From contig PMHC01000062.1 of assembly GCA_003156495.1 (NCBI GenBank), forward strand, positions 827 to 7,117: a stretch of DNA of 6,291 nucleotides, written 5' to 3'. This stretch comes from Acidobacteriaceae bacterium. GTDB taxonomy: Bacteria > Acidobacteriota > Terriglobia > Terriglobales > Acidobacteriaceae. Positions 5,492 to 6,291 of this stretch are shown in pieces. Numbering within the stretch: position 1 is the first letter of the stretch; every line of letters starts with the position of its first letter. The notes beneath the pieces were generated by a model. That model was not told the origin of the DNA and made no database searches. It saw only the letters and a list, made by a program, of their open reading frames with translations. Made by a program: the position numbers and the translations under genes.

Positions 5492-6291
5492 CTAACCCAC
5501 TTCGACCAACCCGTACCGGCGTTGCCAGGATTGCTTGAGTTGCGCTCGTACGTGCGCCCGTTCCTCCGCCGTGACCTCTGGCCCAGGACCGGCAACGAAG
5601 CGCTCCGCCTCCTGTTTGGCAATCTCGAGCCATTTGCGGTCGCGCACCAGGCTTGCCACGCGAAACTCCGGCAGCCCAGCCTGCCGCGTGCCGAAAAACT
5701 CGCCCGGTCCGCGCATGGCCAGGTCTAGCTCGGCTAGCTCAAAACCGTCCTGCGTGCGCACCATAGCGTTCAATCGCTCCTCGGCCTCCGGTGAAACTTT
5801 GGGACCGGTCATCAGGATGCAGTAGCTCTTTTCCGCGCCGCGGCCCACGCGCCCGCGCAACTGATGCAGTTGCGCCAGGCCGAAGCGCTCGGCGTGATCG
5901 ACCACCATCACCGTGGCGTTGGCCACGTCCACGCCGACCTCGATCACCGTGGTTGAAACCAGCACGTTGATTTCGCCGCGCTGGAAGCGGTGCATCATCA
6001 CCTCTTTTTCGTCGGCGTCGAGCCGGCCGTGCAGTAGCCCCACGCGCAGCCCGGCCAGCGGTCCGGTGCGCAGCTTTTCGTACATCTCCACCGCCGAGCG
6101 CAGCCCCGATTTTCCGTTGGGGCTGGCCTGTTGCGTCGCACCGGGAAAAAGCTCCGCGCTCTTTCCTTTTCGCGCTTTTTTGCGCGTCACCGTAGCCGCG
6201 CCTGTTTCCGCTTCATCGCGTGGAAAATCCAGCTCCGGCTCCTCGTCACGCGCGCCCTCAATCACCGGATAGACGATGTAAGCCTGCCGGC
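5492..6291 (-). CDS. recG: ATP-dependent DNA helicase RecG, C-terminal part (5' end outside window)
   Basis: RecG is a branch-migrating helicase that remodels stalled replication forks and recombination junctions. The frame is open through the window edge (upstream codons read RQAYIVYPVIEG, a family hallmark) and stops at TAG 5492-5494, giving about 265 residues of a protein usually 670-850 long. Visible are LLHGRLDADEK, helicase motif V (STTVIEVGVDVANATVMVV), motif VI (QLHQLRGRVGRG) and the translocation region (DGFELAELDLAMRGPGEFFGTRQ, shown here in parts: DGFELAELDL, RGPGEFFGTRQ). The wedge domain and motifs I-IV lie outside the window. Compared with E. coli RecG, roughly 40-45 extra residues follow VIEG: acidic first, then basic (TRKKARKGKS), then low-complexity. 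The GTG at 6265 is an internal valine, not a start. It converges with the hypothetical gene ending at 5452. Confidence 0.96.
   Translation of the reverse strand, partial: RQAYIVYPVIEGARDEEPELDFPRDEAETGAATVTRKKARKGKSAELFPGATQQASPNGKSGLRSAVEMYEKLRTGPLAGLRVGLLHGRLDADEKEVMMHRFQRGEINVLVSTTVIEVGVDVANATVMVVDHAERFGLAQLHQLRGRVGRGAEKSYCILMTGPKVSPEAEERLNAMVRTQDGFELAELDLAMRGPGEFFGTRQAGLPEFRVASLVRDRKWLEIAKQEAERFVAGPGPEVTAEERAHVRAQLKQSWQRRYGLVEVG

Overview
The window reads as a stretch of ordinary bacterial chromosome, GC-rich overall, holding six protein genes, two of them cut by the window edges. No phage, transposase, CRISPR array, rRNA or tRNA is visible. An Acidobacteriota (Terriglobia-like) origin is my best inference. 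It rests on the style of the MCE protein with its 34-residue tandem repeats, a RecG with a long charged linker, and a small hypothetical protein of a kind I associate with that phylum. None of this is decisive, and a phylogeny of LeuS or RecG would settle it.

Layout, left to right: (1) the C-terminal part of leucyl-tRNA synthetase (leuS, + strand, to 986), closed by a strong intrinsic terminator at 1010-1048. (2) A convergent 665-residue FMN/FAD/4Fe-4S flavoenzyme (- strand, 3055 to 1058) of the old yellow enzyme/FadH family, most like 2-enoate reductases. Its base composition is visibly less GC-rich than its neighbours, and it has its own AT-rich upstream region with a possible operator. (3) An MCE/MlaD-type lipid-transport protein (- strand, 4410 to 3334) with one N-terminal membrane anchor and five consecutive 34-residue repeats. 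(4) acpS, holo-[acyl-carrier-protein] synthase (- strand, 4850 to 4467), 56 bp upstream of the MCE gene and probably co-transcribed with it. (5) A divergently transcribed, Cys-containing hypothetical protein (+ strand, 4973 to 5452). (6) The C-terminal part of the DNA helicase RecG (- strand, 6291 to 5492), convergent with the hypothetical gene.

How they may work together: acpS arms the acyl carrier protein for fatty-acid synthesis, and the MCE protein belongs to a family that moves lipids between membranes, so the pair has a plausible shared envelope-lipid theme. leuS and recG are housekeeping genes with no evident link to it. The enoate-reductase-like gene looks like an accessory metabolic insertion between housekeeping genes. 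It is the most likely horizontally acquired item, and it would reduce the C=C bond of 2-enoates under low-oxygen conditions if the family assignment holds. I found no clear evidence of a wholly new system. The items most worth a second look are the flavoenzyme and its regulatory region, the orphan repeat-bearing MCE protein, the RecG linker, and the small hypothetical protein.
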